DNA of 64,000 bases from Adineta ricciae (lineage: Eukaryota > Rotifera > Eurotatoria > Adinetida > Adinetidae). The stretch is taken from assembly GCA_905250025.1 (NCBI GenBank), contig CAJNOJ010000411.1, positions 1 through 64,000 of the forward strand, read 5' to 3'. Below the pieces are notes generated by a model. The model saw nothing but the letters and a program-made list of their open reading frames with translations. It had not been told where the DNA came from and made no database searches. How positions within the stretch are numbered: position 1 is the stretch's first letter; each line of letters opens with the position of its first letter. The position numbers and the translations under genes were made by a program. Below are positions 34,516 to 46,411 of the stretch, piece by piece.

Positions 34516-35113
34516 CATCTTGTAAAATAAATCCAATAGTTTTGCATAGTCAACTGGATTCATCATTGTCTCTATTATTTGTCGCCGGAAATGCGTCAAT
34601 TACTCTTCTCACTCACCCTTGAAGAACAGATACGGATTTACGAATTTGATTGATCAAGTTGCTACGAACCAACAATCAATTGGATATATCTGAACAAACT
34701 TATAGATATTTACAAATGCAGCAGCAGCAGTATTTTCTCAATAGACTAAGCCACAACGAAGAAACATATTTCAATCTGTTGCACAAAACACAACATGTCG
34801 CGTCACAATAAAACTATTCTGACCACGTTAATCCTTACGGTATATCACTTGGAAAATGTTCCAGATGACTCTTGGTTGACATTGAAACTTCATCTTATCT
34901 TCGACCATTGATGCTCTGTGAACTGTTATGTTATCATATGTATTGTTCAGCCTGCGAAAATCCAATCTCTTTAAAAATGCCTATACTCAACACCCCCTCC
35001 CCGTCCCAACTGAATTCACTTAAAATATTTCCTCTCGTCTGACAATATTTATTGCGGCAAAAACATATAGCACGATCATATAACAAAGCAAGCACACATT
35101 CTAGTTTTTTTCG
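34516..35113. other. Convergent intergenic region
   Basis: It lies between two gene 3' ends. A C-rich run occurs near 34990; no gene is seen. Confidence 0.4.
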
Positions 35114-36264
35114 TTATACAACTGAATTTGTGTATAGTTGCACTTCAGAATATTCCGTAGAGTCCACATCCGAAACAGTTTCCAGAACGAGAAACCGATA
35201 ACTGCTGTATCGAACTGTGTTAGTAAATGTTATTATTCGACCACAGTCTTCACGACTAGAAATCTCATTCAGTTCAGCGGAACCTTGATAAATCAGAGTC
35301 CAACTTGCTCCCAGAGTGAGATCAATCCCAGATTGGTTGCTCCCTTCCAGTGACACTATGTTCGGACTGAGCGCGCGCGAGGCTAATCCTTCACATATTC
35401 TCAATCCAATGATTAGTGTTGCACCAGATTCTAGTTCAAAATATAAGCCAGTATTGTAACCACATCGAGATGCATTTGAGCCATATAAGGAACACCATCC
35501 AAAACTTTGATATTTGGTTTTTATATTATTATCACATGCATTACTTGGCGGATGTCGAACTACGTATTGCCCAACTCCGTTGCCAGCAGTCGCTGGTAAG
35601 CTATTTCCACCAACTGTAGTATTGTATATGCCCATTATTATTCCGTCAACGGTATCGAGTGAAATTTGAACTATAGATAATCACGTGATTACTTAATTAA
35701 TCTCTTTTTATACTTAGACTGTACCTAGTTCTTGTGGCGAGGGTTGTATTTTTTCAGTAGATCCGGTAGTCAAAAGTGTCGACAGTGATGTAAATGGCAA
35801 TTCGGTTGTTGCACTAGCCACTCTAGATGTTGCTTTGGAAGTAGAAGAAATATGCACTGATGTCGATGTAATTGTTGTTGATGACGACGACAGTGCCGAT
35901 GCTGTTGTTTCTGGCGAAGTTAATTGCTTACCTTTGTTCTTGCCAATAATCACAACCGGAAGTGTAACACTTATGATTATTAGTATAATAGCTGCGATCG
36001 GCAGAATGATGCAGCAAAGTTTTTGTCTTTGATTGTTACAGCATCTGATATTATATAAAGTTTTTTTTATTGATCAGTTTAGAGTCTCCACAGCGCTTTT
36101 TACCTTGCATTAGATAAGGCGATTGTTGTTCTTGCTGATGTATTCCAGCGAGTTGACGTTGACTAAGACAATAAAAAAGAAAACACCAGCTGGAATGGTT
36201 TCATCGAAAATTTTACCTCCAGAGTACCACTGACATTTTCATTTATAACTTCAATCTTCCCCAT
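35114..36264 (-). CDS. Single-TM protein with discoidin-like ectodomain (copy A)
   Basis: Exons 36264-36217, 36162-36104, 36044-35725 and 35670-35114 keep phase and give 327 aa. There is a short cytosolic part, then a TM segment (about residues 46-67, CCIILPIAAIILIIISVTLPV), then a Ser/Thr-rich stalk likely O-glycosylated, then a C-terminal ectodomain with Cys pairs. The ectodomain (GIYNTTVGG, YVVRHPPSNACD, FELESG, VSLEGSN, SYRFLVLET, YSEVQLY) resembles the F5/8C-discoidin jelly-roll fold, with the SYRFLV and SEVQLY strands typical. A surface lectin or adhesion role is inferred. Its exon layout (48, 59, ~320, ~550 nt) is shared with copy D. Confidence 0.75.
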
Positions 36265-37439
36265 ACTCGTATAGCTTGTCTAGTTTCTCTTCTCAAAAAA
36301 ACATATAGCAGCCAAGCGTTGATTGTACTCAATTTTTATTTCCCGTCCTTTATCTAGGAGAGAAATGCATGGAGGGAGCGTTGAAGAAAAGTGAAAGCTT
36401 TAATTAGCCATTATACAACAAGAATAAATTATATTTTAAATCTTTATTTGCAAGCTGCAAGAGAGATATTCTTATCCCGAATATCACGTAGCGCATAACA
36501 CATGTCATTTTAGCAGTCTTATTTTTGTTTTAAATCCAAGACAATATCTTAATGTTAGCAGAAGATATATCATATCAAACGGCGAGACATCGTAATATCA
36601 CACTACGATAGCAATGTAGGGTACATCTTTTGTAAAGAAAACGATCTTGTGAAGTGAAGTATATCGATGTAATGGATATTCGACAGAATGAAATGCTAAA
36701 CAGCATGTCGTCTTCCAACAAGCTTGAAGTAGAAGAAAATCACGTATAGTGTGCTTGTTCTACGTGTGATGTATATGTATACGTGATAAGCAACATACAA
36801 TCTATCATTCATACATCTTTACATTTCTCTAATTAAATTCATCTGTCATTGGTGTTTTTCTTTCATATAAATCGCAGAACAAATAAACGCTTTGGCTAGA
36901 GTGGATGTTTTGAAGTAAGTATAATGAGAAGAGTATTTTCTTGATATACTGAATGTTGTTTTGTCGTTTGTTCGAGTCACCTGTTAGAATGATGTGAGTG
37001 TTTTTTTACACCGCACGAAAGGAAAGAAAAAGCATGACGAAAAGAGTCTCAGAGACGGAAATATACAAATGGAAGATTTGGAAAAAAAACGAGCTTCGGC
37101 AATCTTAAAGTCAATTTCATTTCCTCAACATTTAAATACATTGCCTTAAGAACATTGCCACTGACAACAACAACGCTGACTACCACCTCTGAAACTGGCA
37201 ACAGGATCTAGGCGTGCCATGTTTGATATAATTCTTTCAGACAGATGTCGTGCCACTTGAGTTGCTTTCTAGTTTTACCTTTCGTACAGACCTTCCAAAT
37301 CAAACTTATCGGCTTTTATTAAACTTTCTCTAGAAGATATATGTGTATACATGTTCGAAATAGAGAGAATGTGAGATATTAAATTCTTTAACATATTGGA
37401 CTAAGAAAATTATTTGTATTCGCAATGATTTGTTTTAGC
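36265..37439. other. Intergenic
   Basis: AT-rich, with no coding frame or motif recognised. Confidence 0.4.
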
Positions 37440-37820
37440 TTCGTAATATCAATTGATGCTGTGGCCCGACTCATGTCAAGTCAATCACCTGATTGCACAT
37501 GCACTGGTGACAAAACGACGAAATATTTTAGTTTCGGTTCATATACTTTGAAGGATTCTCCTGAATTCGAGGTGCTTATCATATCACTAGAAGGAATGAA
37601 TGAATGAATTGGAAAGAAGCCTCGCTCTAGGTACTAGTTGGCCTCTCATTTATAATAACACAATTGGACTTAGGTGCAGATCTCGAGAGAGATGCTTGCC
37701 GCGAAATGCAGTGCTTCAACGACATAGATTCTTATAGGAGTTATCGATTTGTTGTATGTGGTATATGTTCCAGTGGAAATAGCGTTCAATACGCGGAAGT
37801 TAAATTGTATAGTTTCTAAT
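37440..37820 (+). pseudogene. Discoidin-like ectodomain relic (copy B)
   Basis: Only the ectodomain region is left. It starts with ISIDAV, shows DKTTKYFSFGS and LIISLEG, shifts frame near 37605 (duplicated gaatgaat), and after another shift near 37670-37730 ends SYRFVVCG...YAEVKLYSF with a stop at 37820. The TM and stalk exons were not found upstream. It is an inverted relative of copies A and C. Confidence 0.7.
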
Positions 37821-38009
37821 CGTTACGTTGTCGACGTACATTATCATAAAAAATAGGCTTCTCCTTTTTCATTCATTCTATTCAAGATTTTATCATTGTT
37901 GTTGCTGATATATCATACATTTCCTTTCCCACATGAATTTCCGGCTTTCGCGGCTATGCTCTACACAGAAGAAGCACTTCTAACTATTTATTACAGCGTA
38001 AATCAGTCA
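37821..38009. other. Intergenic spacer
   Basis: A short spacer between two relics; nothing is seen. Confidence 0.3.
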
Positions 38010-39090
38010 GTATCCGTAAAGTTCTAGTACAAAATACTCGGTGCTGTCCGTATTCTTGTTAGTCTCTAAAACTAGAAATCGATAACTTCTATATCGATTT
38101 GTGTTAACGAATGATACCATTTTACCCCATTTCCCATCTGTAAGAAGATTTCAAATTGCACTAGGACCTCGATAACTAAGAACCCAACTTGTACCAAGAG
38201 TGAGAGCTGTCCCTGATCGATTGCTTCGTTCCAATGAGACTATTTTTGAACTACGTACAGACGAAACTGCAGATCCGTGTATTCTCAAGTTAGTAATCAC
38301 TAATTAATCACGTTTGAGTTCAAAATACAAACCAGTATTGTGACCACATTCAGATGCATCTGAGTCGGATAAGGAACACCATCCAAAACTTTGATATTTG
38401 GTTTTTATATTATTATCACATGCATTACTTGGCGGATGTCGAACTACGTATTGTCCAACTCCGTTGCCAGCAGTTGCTGGTAAGCTATTTCCACCAACTG
38501 TAGTATTGTATATGCCCATGATCGCCTCATCGACAGCATCGATTGATATTTGAACTAGAGAGTTATTTCGAAGATTTAAATAAAATCGACATAAATGCAG
38601 AAAACTGACGACTCGATGAGACATTCTTTGAAAAAGAAGCTTTTAAACGTTTTTTCTCGTCAAACACATAACTCAACTTCTACATTTAAGTGGACACTTT
38701 TTTTATTCTTCTAATCCTATTGTTACTTGATGGTGGTGGTGCCATGGTAGATTCTGTAATTGTCATGTCTGTAGTTGACATAGTTGTGCCCACTAGTTCT
38801 GTAGCTGTTGTTTTCGCTATTGCTATAGTTGTACTTGCGTTTGGTGCCATAACTGTTGTTGTCTCTTTCTTGGAGTTCAATACAATTGCAACTACTATTA
38901 CCATGACGATCAATACAGTAATGAAGAGTGATAGAGCGGTCAGAAGTATTCGGCTTTTTCGATTGTGAAAACATCTAGGACAAAACGTAGCTGCATTTTC
39001 TTTGTGAAATAATATTATTTATCAATTTCATACGATGTTGGATGTTCAACATTTGACGTTTGGCCTGTTGATTCCGAATTGAACATGTCA
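38010..39090 (-). pseudogene. Single-TM discoidin-like gene, decayed (copy C)
   Basis: Relics of all parts exist. A likely exon 2 lies near 39090-39040. The TM plus Thr-rich stalk runs from about 38975 to 38686 (TALSLFITVLIVMVIVVAIVL) and ends in a stop. The ectodomain begins with ISIDAVDEAIMGIYNTTVGG, near-identical to copy A, and stops at 38304. A degenerate tail continues to about 38010 (SYRFLVLETNK, STEYFVLE). The stalk has lost its splice to the ectodomain, and premature stops break the product. Bases 38380-38560 are almost identical to copy A, suggesting recent duplication or gene conversion. Confidence 0.7.
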
Positions 39091-40235
39091 GTCTAAAACG
39101 AAACCAAAAAACAACAGGTTTTGACCTTTTTTGCTATATTTAACACATTGTATCATGATTAACTGCGACCCTATGGTTTCAAACCACTTGTCGACTCATT
39201 TTCAGACTTATTCGATATACGATCTGGAACCGATAATTACACAAAATCGGATAACAACCGTCTGAAATTATGCAAGAGTTATCACAAAAACATCATACAT
39301 ACACACCAGCTATACCCTAATAAAAAAAACAACATGAAATCAGCAGATCGATTTCACAGTATTTTCTGACTATGTAATAAGGGTAAAACATCAAATATAT
39401 ACCATATGCTATGAAACGCGTAGTTGTATAATGAAGCAAAACAAGAATGAGATAATCTGCGTAGAAATGCATGTACGTCAACTTGTAACATATGCTACAG
39501 GAAATTTGACTGAATGTTATTTTTAAATATCTTTTTTTTAAAGCATAATTCCAAAATGACGGCCTGTAAGAATATCAAAATGTTGTTTATCGATCTTATT
39601 TCGATACGGTATATTTTGAAAATTCACTTGGCGCTGTCAATCGTTTTTCTTCTTCGTTGTACAATCCGTTTGATTTATTTTATTATTTACTAATGCGCAA
39701 GAGCATTTGTGGTAATTGTTAAAAATGAAGAAAAACAGGTAGTCAGATAAAATGCATAAAATATTGTTTGAAAACGAGTGAAAACTCAATTCATTTTACT
39801 GGGAAAGTCTGTTTTAATCAATAGTTTCTCTGCTAAGTCTGTATTTCGAAACTAATCGAACAATTATGACAAGACAATGCCTATGAAGAGAAATCTCCCA
39901 ATTGTTTTATTATTTGACTAAATTCAACTTCTTTTTGACAATCGATCTATCGAAGATCTACGAGGAAAACGTATATCTTGTACAATATGAATAATCAACT
40001 TGTAATAGATCGACAATCTCCTAAAAAAGTCATGCTAAATGATGCTCGTACAAGGTATCGAACAGTAGCAATATCCTTTGTCAACTTGATCTTTTTCGCG
40101 AAATGGATACATATTTCACAATCAAATTTCCATATTGCATTCGCTACACTTATACGTGAATGATGAAAATGCCTAGTTCGTTTATTTATTTATCCACGTT
40201 AACAAATTACATGTTTTATCTATTGAATCACTCAA
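39091..40235. other. Intergenic
   Basis: AT-rich; short frames only, with no motif. Confidence 0.4.
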
Positions 40236-41180
40236 TTGTTTCTCAATGAAAAGCAAGTTCTCGTCTATTTTGCTCCCGACGATTTTAAAAAGGAGTTTGG
40301 TCAACCGCGAATATATTTCATGCAATTCAATAGTATGAAACAAATATTTCTAATCGCTTTTTCTCGATTTATCTCCGATGTTTTATCACATATCAACGTC
40401 TTCAAGAAAAGCCATTATCTATTTATCTATACTCCAAATATCATTAACAACTACAAGTTTATTTATCATGATTAATTCAAAACTGCGTTGACATCTACGA
40501 TCAAATTGATCGTCTATATACATCACTTCAGCAACATTCGCTTGACAACGCACTGAGAACACAAGATATCGACGATCTTTATCGTCTTCGGTATTTTCTT
40601 GATGGTTTGATGAAGAACTTCACTCAACAACTCCCATGCACTGTTCATCGATCAGGTAGCAAATAATATCGGAAACGCATTTTTTGCGTTGGGAAACTAT
40701 GCTGAAGGTCTGGAATACTTTCAGCAAGTATTCAAAAACCAACAAGCGCGAGATTTTCTAAGTCTTGATCATGCTCAGCCAAGCGAACGAGAATCTTATA
40801 TCTAAAGGAAACTCGACTCCTCGAACTATAGCAGAATTCTTAATGTAATCGGACGTATATATTTTATGGAGAAATACGCTTCTTAAAGCTTTTGAATATA
40901 TCAAACTATCATGGGATATGCAAATAACACATCGGCCCTTGAATCATGAACCAATCGCATGCAGTTTCGAAAACTTGGCCGACGTACTATTTCAACAAGC
41001 ATTTATGAAGCGATCATTGATTGTTGAGATTGAGTTGGCTCGCACAATCGTGCAATGGAATTGTTTTCAGAATCCTTAACGATTGCACAAGCGAATTTTG
41101 TTTCAGTAGATTATTAGCTGAATGGTACTCTGCATAAATTAGAAGCAAGGCATCGGAATCGTGAAGAATATGATTCAGCT
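40236..41180 (+). pseudogene. Degenerate TPR-type gene relic
   Basis: Broken coding phrases in changing frames appear. Near 40245-40330 there is VLVYFAPDDFKKEFGQPRI. Near 40495-40670 there is a helical stretch (QIDRLYTSLQQHSLDNALR, DLYRLRYFLDGLM) ending at a GT donor. Near 40700-40790 there is a TPR-like unit (GNYAEGLEYFQQVFKNQQ), and near 40880-41030 another (AFEYIKLSWDMQ, then LADVLFQQAF). Stops and frameshifts separate them. They look like tetratricopeptide units of a once longer protein. I cannot name the parent gene. Confidence 0.45.
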
Positions 41181-41842
41181 CTGTAGTACACGATCAATGA
41201 AAATCTGCAAGATTGGCAAAATTCCTATTGTCGATTTTTCAGTAAACCATTCTATTCAAATCGATTTTCGAATGTTTTGCTCAATCACATATCAGTAAAC
41301 TGAAACAATTGTCATTAATGTGATTGGTATTTTAGATCCAACAAATATCCCTGATTGGACCTTTTCTCTTAATTCAACTATATTAAATAGTCCTTTATTT
41401 TCATTTTCCTTTTCATAACAACTCAATAGCTTTTGTCTATTCAACTCCCTCCATGTGTGTAAAATAATTACTTTGGAAAATCTTCCTAATTGAAACTTCC
41501 ATGCTCAATCGAGAAAAAATTGTCGTTTTTTGTTTTAACGCAATCTTTCCTCTCACAATAAATGAATTAACAGTGATTTTCTCGTCCACTTGGGTAGCAC
41601 GTGAACAACACTTTATTTCTTGATAGAATAACGAGAAACCAAAACAACTTTTTCTTTTCATATCATTTAACGCAATATTCACTAACGTTGAAGACATTCT
41701 TCACCTTTTCTCTCTATGTTAATAACTCAAGAAACACAACTTTCTTAGCAACAGTAGCTTGCAGGGAAAATCATCTGGAAACAATTGAGAAGTACAATAA
41801 CTCGTTTCTTTTAGACTAAACGTACATTTGACGCATACAAAG
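41181..41842. other. Intergenic
   Basis: No gene is supported. The right end is the likely promoter of copy D. Confidence 0.4.
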
Positions 41843-42950
41843 ATGATCACCAAATCGATCCATGATCCTAGTCCTGTCGAAGTTCTCGAAGTACGTAAAA
41901 TTGAAATCGTACCATCTGATTTGTTTTTCTTTTATTCCTATTATCGTAGACACAATCAACTAACTCTGAGATATGCATCAAAACGACGGTCGCTCGATCG
42001 AAAACATCGTAAGAGTATTTAAGAGTACACGAATCGATATTCGATTATTTTTTTGCATTAGATATGTCGATCGAGGAAAAAAACGAAAATTTCTGTTTGT
42101 GATACTATGGACGACTGTGACAGTGTTTATCGTTTTAGTCGTGATACTTCTAGTGACAAATGCCAAGCATAATGTAGCTGAAACAACAACTGTTACCACA
42201 CCAACAGCAGTATCTACAACAGGATCAGCATTGGTACAAACATCATCAGGCACAAATATATCGTCTACTACAGCACTTTCATCGTCAGCCACCTCCGCAC
42301 CAACGACAACAGGAATGGCGAGTAAGTCAACCACCTGCATATCTAACAACTCCGTTGTAGTCGAATAATATAATAGCTTCCACTAAATGCCGTATACTGT
42401 TATAGGTCAGCTACCGCTTGTCAGTGCAGATGGAACGATTCGAGGTGTGTATAATACAACTGTTGGCGCTAGTAGTACTGGCTCAACAGCCGGTACTGGC
42501 GTCGGTCAATATGCAGCGAGTGATCCACCAGCTAATGCATGTGATAATGACACATCAACAAAGTATTTAAATCTAGGATCATGTAATCAAACCGATAATA
42601 GTTCTCTCTGCGGTTTGAACACTGGTCTCTATCTCGAACTACAACGTGGGTCATCTTTAGTTACCGGTATACAATCATGCACTGCAAATGATTCCCTTGA
42701 AAGTGATCCACTTATTGTATCCTTAGAAGGTAGTAATTTATCCGGAACGAATCTTACGCTCGGTATTAGTTGGTCACTCATTTATAATGGTACAAGCGGA
42801 TTAGGTACGGATCCTGGTCGATCCAGTTGTGGTTCTATCCAGTCAATAAATAATTCAGTTCAATACAAGAGCTATCGATTTCTTGTTTTTGGCAAACGGT
42901 CGATGTCGAATAGTGTTCAATATTCCGAAGTTCGATTGTTTGGATACTAG
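41843..42950 (+). CDS. Single-TM protein with discoidin-like ectodomain (copy D)
   Basis: Exons 41843-41890, 41950-42008, 42062-42321 and 42406-42950 keep phase and give 303 aa. Exons 1 and 2 have exactly the same length as in copy A (48 and 59 nt), although their sequences have diverged. The TM segment lies at about residues 44-68 (FLFVILWTTVTVFIVLVVILLV), followed by a Thr/Ser-rich stalk (TTTVTTPTAVSTTGS). The ectodomain starts GVYNTTVGA and has NACDND, CGLNTGLYLELQ, VSLEGSN, SYRFLVFG and YSEVRLFGY. Many N-x-S/T sequons fit a glycosylated surface protein. It lies on the strand opposite to copy A, with two decayed copies between. Confidence 0.8.
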
Positions 42951-43321
42951 TCTTTCCTAGATTTTCCATTGAGTAATTCTTTTTTTATGACAGGCGTTTA
43001 TTCACTTGATTGGTTATGCGAAATAAATTCTACTAAGAGAAAGGGTTTGTTTTTTCTCTATAATCAGAAATAAATATAGAAAATAAACGTATTTAAGTTA
43101 TATAGCTAGAACATAGACTAAGTTACATCAGAGGCTCTCGTTATACTTTGCTTGCTCTTTTGTAAAGGAGAAAAACAAAGATTAATATAACACATGGCAG
43201 CATCAGTTTCTTTTTTCACATGAATTTATTTTTCATCAGATAAGAGCTTAAAAGTGTTATTCAGAAATTCAGTTCGCACACCTTTTTTTCCATAAAAGCG
43301 AACCATACGAGATTTGAAAAA
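42951..43321. other. Intergenic
   Basis: AT-rich; it includes AATAAA-type signals near 43023 and 43069 after copy D. No gene. Confidence 0.4.
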
Positions 43322-44376
43322 ATGTTGCAGATCAATATCGTATTGTTTACAATCACGATAGTGATATTCCACAGCAATTGTGTGAATAGTCTTGCTCATG
43401 ACACTGGTTTCGAAGCTAGTGCATCTGCAAATATTGGTGGGAATGGTGCACCAATATTTTCCATTCCATCACGCACTATAACCGGAACAACGTTTGGTAA
43501 TTCAATTATGAATATTGGCCCGAATCAACTCAGAGAAGATATGATTTTTGCTGAACTTCAAGCCGGAAATATTCCTGATTTCATGAGAACTCCGATTCCA
43601 ATTTCGGTTACAGCTGGTAATGATACACTTACATATTGGGTTCTTCCTGATGTTCTCTGCGTTGGTACAAATGCCGATTATTTACGAACACCACTAAATC
43701 CGTTAACAGCTCGGAGAGTTGCCGATATATACGGTGCTGTTCTGCCAACAAAGAAGATGGCGCATCAAATCTGGCAAGCAGCAACNTTACAGCTGGTAAT
43801 GATACACTTACATATTGGGTTCTTCCTGATGTTCTCTGCGTTGGTACAAATGCCGATTATTTACGAACACCACTAAATCCGTTAACAGCTCGGAGAGTTG
43901 CCGATATATACGGTGCTGTTCTGCCAACAAAGAAGATGGCACATCAAATCTGGCAAGCAGCAACAGTCAAGTTAACACCTAGTCCAAATGGTCCACCCTA
44001 CGATTCGACAATGATGTCAACAGAACGCATGGTATTTCATAATACGAAAATTCAAACTGCGCTCGGCAATAAAACCCCTGGTGAATTGATTAGCGGTCAT
44101 AAAAAAGATGTGGTAATCACTACAGGATTATTGACATATCCACAAAATGTCGCCATTGTCGGGTGGTGGTACCCATCAGGACAAATGATTCAACCACTGA
44201 ATTACAAATCACACGATCGATTTTATAAAGACTACAGTCATGGCATACGATTGGTTAATCGCATGGTAACAATCAATGGACAATGGTACGATATATATGA
44301 TGTGTTACGCAATGCAGCAGTAGCATCACTAATAAGTGATGAAGGTGCATTTGATGCTACACAAATGTACACTTGA
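43322..44376 (+). CDS. Secreted protein of bacterial-type family, unknown function (frame broken by assembly duplication)
   Basis: Residues 1-24 form a signal peptide (MLQINIVLFTITIVIFHSNC). The mature part contains YWVLPDVLCVGTNADYLRTP, ARRVADIYGAVLPTKKM, GHKKDVV, VAIVGWW, SGQMIQPL and YSHGIRLV. I recall this pattern from hypothetical secreted proteins of bacteria, but know no function. The frame as given is interrupted at the single N (43786), where 178 bp are repeated. Removing 179 bases leaves 876 nt, a multiple of three, and a 291-aa product, so the break is most likely an assembly artefact. It is intronless in an intron-rich region; transfer from bacteria is possible. Confidence 0.72.
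43608..43964. repeat. 178-bp direct duplication flanking a single N (assembly join)
   Basis: Bases 43608-43785 and 43787-43964 are the same except for one G/A difference (gcgcat versus gcacat). A lone N at 43786 separates them. This is the signature of two overlapping contigs or alleles that were abutted instead of merged. Confidence 0.9.
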
Positions 44377-44665
44377 ACTTTTACAGGAATCGGGAATATA
44401 ACATAATAAGACTGACTCTTTTATTGCAATAAAATATGACACTGATATTTCATGAAATGATTTACTACACGAATGAATCAGTCTTATTTTTCTTTGAGAA
44501 AACGAAGACTTTCAATGGCAAGATAGTTACAATCACATGTCTAAAGAAAGAGACATACATTTTTTCATCGCGCTACAAAACAGAACAACAAAAACTTATC
44601 TCTTCACATCTTGCTGCAGAGTTTTTCTGATTTGCACAAGACGTGACAATTTTTAACGTGTGTAC
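44377..44665. other. Intergenic
   Basis: A short spacer, nothing recognised. Confidence 0.3.
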
Positions 44666-45850
44666 ATGGAATCATGCGAATGTCCCATTACTGGACAAAT
44701 GTTCGAAGATCCTGTTGCAGGTGACAATGGACACACATATGAACGAGCAGCAATCGTAGATTCGTTGTCACGAAATAAAACAAGTCCTATGGCAAGACAA
44801 CCTATGAGTATAGATTCATTGAAACCATACTGTACAACGAAGAAAATGATTGATGAATGGAAAGCCGTATCCGGATCGCAACAAATTCAGCATCAGTTTC
44901 AACTTGATGTAGATATTCGCAAGGGACCATCAATTATAATTTTGTGAATTGACGGAGCAAAAGCTTAATCGAGAAACATCGTTCTATGTCCAGCTCAGTT
45001 ATCATCCACGCATTGTCCGCACTTTTGGTCTTGTACAATGTAACCCTGGCTCTGTTATGCTCCTTCAGGAACGTGTCTCACGTAGGAATCTTTTTGAAAT
45101 GCTCCAAGAAAATGGATTTAAACCAACAGAACGCGTTTTGATAAGAGTCTTTGAACAAATATGTGATGCTATGGATCTATCTGGGTGATATTGGTATCAT
45201 TCATGGAGACTTGGCTTACCGAAATGCTTTCGTTTTTCGATCAAATCCAAGTGAACCAAGGGAAAATTTTGTGCAAGTATCGTTTATTCCATACTGAACA
45301 GTTCATCTATGTCTACAATGATTGTCGTTCCCAGTGCGTTACGCTGCTCCTGAAACTCTTCAAAATTCTGACCAATCAAGCTGTTCAGAGAGATCTGATA
45401 TATATTATTGAGGGTGTTCTTATGTGGGAAGCTTGTTCCTACGGGTAATTACCATGCAGTTCTCTGCATGATGATAACGAAGTTCGAAAACGAACACTGA
45501 AGGACGAGACACTGGCCCAGCAATTACTGTGCAAACATTCACTTTGGAGAATCATCCATCACTGCTAGAAGTTCCAAGCTACAAATCGTCCGTCTTTCAT
45601 AGATTTGAATGAGTCTTTACTGGCAATCCATACTACAGTACCATCCGCGTACATTAATTCATCTTCATCCGTTTGTAGTTAATCATACGTTTCTTTCATT
45701 TTATTCATTTCAACCTATTCCTTCATTCTTTAGATCGACCAATCGTTCAGCTTCGAGATGATATTGTATCGATTCCTTGTGAATTTTGTCAACAGTTATG
45801 CACACCTGATACTCTCAATTCTCATGAAGTACCTACTCCTAAGAGCTAAC
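44666..45850 (+). pseudogene. U-box / protein kinase / zinc-finger gene, decayed
   Basis: The first frame (ATG 44666) encodes a good U-box: CPITGQMFEDPV, then DNGHTYERAAI, then SPMARQP. After a stop at 44947 the next frame carries kinase N-lobe phrases (LSYHPRIVRTFGLV, MLLQERVSRRNLFEML). Near 45185 the frame shifts to a catalytic-loop-like IIHGDLAYRN, near 45345 to RYAAPE-like, and near 45590 to a subdomain XI-like NRPSFIDL. Near 45735 a zinc-finger phrase (CEFCQQLC..H) follows an acceptor-like site. Frame breaks inside domains cannot all be introns, so I call it a pseudogene of a U-box kinase. The U-box part alone could still be expressed. Confidence 0.65.
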
Positions 45851-46411
45851 TAGTATCAACACAGTACTTCTAATACAAATATTCGTTATTCAACAATCGA
45901 TTCATCCCAAAATTCTTTCCCCTGGTCTGGAAACAGATCCGTTTTCCAGCAGCCGACACTATTTCCTTCGTCCAGTATGATTGAAATTCATCAACCGTAT
46001 GCGAACCGATCAATACATAGGTCATACGACGACCACGACTCCAAAGAAACCGACATTCGTCTAAGATTCAAACCCGTATAGAAACCATCCGACGAGGAAG
46101 AATAGAATGAAGCTGTCTGTACTCAAACATCGGACCTGTATACGTTGCTGTGGAAGTGGTCAATAAACCATGTTACACATTGTTTTGTCGACGGACCAAA
46201 GCAAAAGCACGAATTCGAAAAATAAAAGTAAAGGTGCAATTCAAGTATGAGGCACGTCGACAACTTGTGAATATCGGTATTGGTATACGGAGATTTAATA
46301 TGCATCCTGGATGTTATGTTATTAGTTTCATTTAGACATGACAGCAGCGTCATTTTTCGCTTTTATTTAAAAAACTGACACTGAGAAGAAAAAAGAAAGG
46401 ATCATTCTCTA
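45851..46411. other. Unresolved stretch
   Basis: A plus-strand frame at 46150-46335 is rich in Lys and Arg and ends at a stop; upstream bases look coding-like but change frame. It could be further debris of the kinase gene. No motif is recognised. Confidence 0.3.

Noticed and set aside
38690-38968. Plus-strand 92-aa frame rich in Val and Ile
   Set aside because: It is the antisense of the copy C TM and stalk region.
43608-43964. Real tandem duplication within a gene
   Set aside because: The single N exactly between the copies and the frame shift point to an assembly join instead.
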